From Onchidella celtica (taxonomy: Eukaryota; Mollusca; Gastropoda; Systellommatophora; Onchidiidae), in the NCBI GenBank assembly GCA_963931925.1, contig OZ007572.1, positions 28,939,909 through 29,003,908 of the forward strand: a stretch of DNA of 64,000 nucleotides. The letters are read 5' to 3'. Shown in pieces: positions 61,213 through 64,000 of this stretch (positions are counted from its first letter, which is position 1; each line of letters begins with the position of its first letter). The notes beneath the pieces are model-generated. The model was not told the DNA's origin and searched no databases. It saw nothing but the letters and a program-made list of their open reading frames with translations. A program made the position numbers and the translations under genes.

Positions 61213-61302
61213 CATTTCCTTATGGTTGGGGTAGTAGGCCTGGTCTATGAGTGGAAATGCTTCTTTCCCTAGGCGTTTTTGGATATCTATGAGCTGGGCA
61301 AA
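61213..61302 (-). CDS. Syn: synapsin exon (first in window), ATP-grasp domain C
   Basis: Minus-strand internal exon of 90 bp encoding 30 residues, phase 0 to 0. The peptide starts [20 protein letters not shown] and ends YYPNHKEM; the FPLIDQ and YPNHKEM blocks are hallmarks of synapsin domain C. It lines up with about residues 229-258 of rat synapsin I (numbering from memory). The acceptor is a pyrimidine run ending TTTTGCAG and the donor is ATG|GTGAGT, both clear consensus sites. Synapsins bind ATP and coat synaptic vesicles, tethering the reserve pool at nerve terminals. An open frame runs past the donor, but synapsin similarity stops exactly at GTGAGT. The preceding exon, expected to end near KPWV, is not in the window. 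Confidence 0.95.
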
Positions 61303-62347
61303 CTGCAAAAGAAAGTGAAACGGATTTGATTAATGGTAGCCACACATATCCACGTCGTAAACAGGTAATTTCCATATAAACTGCTCTTTTTCTGGAACAA
61401 GTTCGTCCAATTCAGTTCCCCCCAGCGTGTCGAAAAAGTGTGTTTAGGCTTTTCACTTCCCATAATGAACTGAGCCAAAGTTCAATTTTATTTTTTTATT
61501 TTTTCAACAAAATAAGTTAGAGGATTATATGAAAAATCAGATCTAGGCTATGTTTCCAATGAAATAGTCAAAATAATAGTCTGTCCAAAATACCATTTAA
61601 AGTTTCAGCACATCAAGGCCCTACCAGGGACATCCAACACTATGGATAGCCTTACGCTCGTGCAACAAAAGGGGGAAGCCAGACCTACAAGAAGAGAGCA
61701 GCATACGCATTATAATGGATGGAACGAACCTAAACATCAGTGTCGAGTATGGGTAATTTCCAACGTGTCGTCAAATTTGTCATCGATCACGACTATTTTG
61801 TTTCCATTCTGAGGTCCTTACCTGCTTGATGATCTTAATTGGTGTACTTCATATTTTGATGTCATTTTTATGATCTTATAATGAGGATAATGATGTAATC
61901 GTCACCACGTTAAAGAAAATAAAATAGTTTTGTTTCAAACTGGCGATGGATCTCTTGAAATGGCGACTCCAAATCTCCGAACAACAGAACTCCAAAATGG
62001 GTGGGAATCATTACATGAGTGGAATTTATTCCAGTATGAGTTAGAATCATTATGTGATTGGAATTTTTTCCTTAGGATCTGTCTGGAACCCCAATACGCT
62101 TTTTCAATTCTCGGTCTATTCATTCACCAATGTAAGGAAACGGCATATCAACATAAAAAAGATTATTTCATTCAAGTGGACAAAAAAGGCTAGTCGACTA
62201 GATAATTTTTGTCATGAGATAAAATTTATTCTCATGCCTTGTAGACAAAAAAAATAAAAAAATCTCTGAACTTTTTTTTTGGTTCTGAACAAATGACTGC
62301 TTTGGCCACTGTTGCGAATCTGAAAATCTACTCTCCAGGCTACACTT

Positions 62348-62588
62348 GTGAGTGGATCTGACACCAGTCGGGCTTAAGGTGACAGACCAAATTCCTGAGA
62401 AAACCTCCTCCAAAGGGGGAGCAAGTTACTATGGAAACGGAGATTTGCTTGTGATATGAAAGATTTAGCCATTTTTCTGCATTCAGTTAAAATATTTTGC
62501 TCGAAATCATCTTCGAAATATGTTTATTTTGATTTTTTAAAGAGGTATAAAAATTTCACCTTTAGCCCGGTTTTGTCAGTCCACTCAC
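62348..62588. mobile_element. small TIR element, family M4, copy 2
   Basis: Left GTGAGTGGATCTGACACCAG then CGGGCTTAAGGTG; right, inverted, GTGAGTGGACTGACAAAACC then GGGCTAAAGGTG. This is the better-preserved copy: about 33 bp of inverted ends with a few mismatches, 241 bp in all, inverted relative to 51772-52012. The flanking duplication is unclear. Confidence 0.82.
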
Positions 62589-63102
62589 ATTTATCTTCTG
62601 TTTATTATACATGTATATCTCCTAAACGAAAAACAAAAGAATTTCTCCACATTTTGGTTCGACCAGTAGCAAATCTAATTCTTTTTCTTGTTCTAATGGG
62701 AAAAGTGTGGCCGACATAGACCTATCCAAATACAGGCATCCTCACACACAGACATACACAAACAAAAAAGTGTCTGGGCTGTACGCAGACCCCGCACAAT
62801 GTTTACAGAGCAAGATCAATATTTAGCTTGGTAACGAACTCGATGGCTTCCTAGGGAAGGATTCTCTCTGTCTACGTTTCAGAAACTGTGAGTGAGAACA
62901 GGAACCTTTAACTTTAATGAAAGATCGAAGCTTTCATTGCTTACAATAAATAGCATTGTATGAAGAAGCATAAAGCAAGGCAGAATAATATAAATCGTTG
63001 AACCTGTCTCGACAGTATAAATATCACATTGCAGCTGAAGTTCGGTGCAATTCTAAATTTGTACTATTATTCATTACTGCAAGCAACTGCAGCATAGCCC
63101 AT

Positions 63103-63135
63103 AGTCTGTCTGTCTGTCTGTCTGTCTGTCTGTGT
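63103..63135 (+). repeat. (CTGT)n microsatellite
   Basis: Eight CTGT units. Confidence 0.95.
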
Positions 63136-63520
63136 CATCTATACAAAAATATTCATTGCTGTGATGTATCCATTTAAACAGTGCATGCAGTAAATCAGAG
63201 CGATTGTTGAAACAGTCCAGGTCGGTTCATTCAAACCTTCAGCTGTCTCTTGTTTATGACAAGACCATTGTTCTATACCGCTTTGATCGAAGGAAAAAAG
63301 CCCAGAGGTCCAAAGATTGCAGATATAAACATGCATTCCACAACACAACAACATCATCAATGTAAAATACCGGGTGAGATATAGCTAGTGAATGTTTATC
63401 CCGTGATTTTCATTTCTCATCCCCCCCCCCCAACCACCACCACCCCAACACCCGTCGCCTTCTTTTCACTTTAAGCAAGCTTACACTGTTTGTTGCCCTT
63501 TGGAAAGCTAGTAAACAAAC

Positions 63521-63562
63521 AGCCCTTATGAGGGCTAGCAAAGAAAAGCCCTTTTGAGGGCT
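63521..63562 (+). other. two tandem histone-type stem-loops, second site
   Basis: AGCCCTTATGAGGGCT (63521-63536) and AGCCCTTTTGAGGGCT (63547-63562), both with perfect 6-bp stems and 4-base loops, then AAGAAGAAGAAGAAAAAGAG. It matches the arrangement at 56062-56101. The SINE head starts about 85 bp downstream. Confidence 0.5.
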
Positions 63563-63644
63563 AAGAAGAAGAAGAAAAAGAGGACGTCGCAGATGAAAGG
63601 CAGAAAACAAGAAGAAACAGAATAAAAAAACAAACAAGACAGAA

Positions 63645-64000
63645 AAGGGGGGACAAGGTGGTCTAGAGGCAAAGTGCTCGCCTCTCATGCCAAGGGTCCC
63701 GGGTTCAAAACCCGGCCGGTGCAGGCATGTTGGAAGTTTGGGATTTTTCTCATATTTTAGTGTCCCTGATCCTATTGAGGGGTAGGATCGAGTAAAATTC
63801 GGAGGGCCCGTGTGCACGTTGCGCACGTTAAAGATACCTTGGCAGTTGAAAATCGTAAAGAGCAGGCCGAATAGATAAAATTCATCCCTACCATTCCCTC
63901 CCCCTCCCTCACCCCCCCCCCCAACAAAAAAAAGAACCGCCGACCGGCGCTGCACTGTGGCGACGACGTGCCTGCTCCAGTTGTAACTGGGCTGCAGTGG
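63645..64000 (+). mobile_element. tRNA-derived SINE, cut by window edge
   Basis: The tRNA-like head (63647-63727) contains GGTGGTCTAGAGGCAAAGTG and a B box with one change, GGGTTCAAAACCC. It continues through the CCCTGATCCTATTGAGG and GCGCACGTTAAAGATACCTT blocks, a poly-C/poly-A stretch and GCCGACCGGCGCTGCACTGT, and runs off the window before its tail. Same family as 35968-36360 and 51419-51604. It is not a functional tRNA gene. Confidence 0.87.

Larger units (their letters stand above)
61303..64000. other. synapsin intron, right edge of window
   Basis: Upstream of the FAQL exon. Holds an imperfect 40-bp-spaced duplication near 62001-62071, an M4 element, a CTGT repeat, a double stem-loop and a SINE. 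No upstream synapsin exon (expected to end near DKPWV) was found. Nothing is recognised in 61303-62000 and 62589-63102. Confidence 0.65.

Noticed and set aside
63647..63727. Possible functional tRNA gene
   Set aside because: It has a B box and partial cloverleaf, but the downstream SINE body is shared with 35968-36360 and the anticodon arm does not fold cleanly, so it is a SINE head.
63410..63955. Minus-strand frame of 181 codons
   Set aside because: It is the antisense of the SINE; PGFEPGTLG is the reverse reading of the tRNA B-box region.

Overview
The window is animal nuclear DNA: one host gene with very long introns, crowded with retroelements, small inverted-repeat transposons and simple repeats. 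The gene is synapsin, the synaptic-vesicle phosphoprotein with an ATP-grasp fold, on the minus strand. I found six exons by reading the minus strand for splice-bounded peptides: 61213-61302, 42405-42467, 34165-34307, 24058-24200, 1970-2044 and 1405-1507. Joined, they keep one frame and encode 158 residues that align without gaps to about residues 229-386 of rat synapsin I (numbering from memory). The 5' and 3' exons lie outside the window. The exon peptides, simple-repeat landscape and repeat content suggest a lophotrochozoan, probably a mollusc; the species cannot be named from the sequence.

The main discovery is that exons 34165-34307 and 24058-24200 are two versions of the same exon. Each is 143 bp, with the same phases, intact splice sites and 27/47 identical residues. 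Because 143 is not a multiple of 3, using both or neither breaks the frame, so they look like mutually exclusive alternative exons inside the ATP-grasp core.

The intron between 24058 and 2044 holds a complete Ty3/Gypsy-type LTR retrotransposon (13729-22038), antisense to synapsin. It has two 1181-bp LTRs that look identical, a 5-bp target duplication (GACAG), a proline-tRNA-type primer site, a polypurine tract and one intact 1545-codon gag-pol frame. Its integrase precedes reverse transcriptase, the domain order of the Gmr1-like group, and the capsid ends in a SCAN-like region. A deleted relative at 4335-5455 carries three tandem copies of its LTR-end/primer-site junction.

Layout by coordinate: 1-2044, last two exons in view and a 24-bp minisatellite; 2045-24057, intron with both Gmr1-like copies, inverted GATA/TATC arrays, small TIR elements and a LINE scrap; 24058-24200, downstream alternative exon; 24201-34164, intron with several TIR elements, including a hAT-type one with a perfect 8-bp duplication; 34165-34307, upstream alternative exon; 34308-42404, intron with a SINE nested in a TIR element and a roughly 150-bp tandem array; 42405-42467, exon; 42468-61212, 18.7-kb intron rich in TIR elements, SINE pieces and simple repeats; 61213-61302, exon; 61303-64000, intron ending in a SINE cut by the window edge. 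I saw no convincing gene other than synapsin and the retrotransposon.
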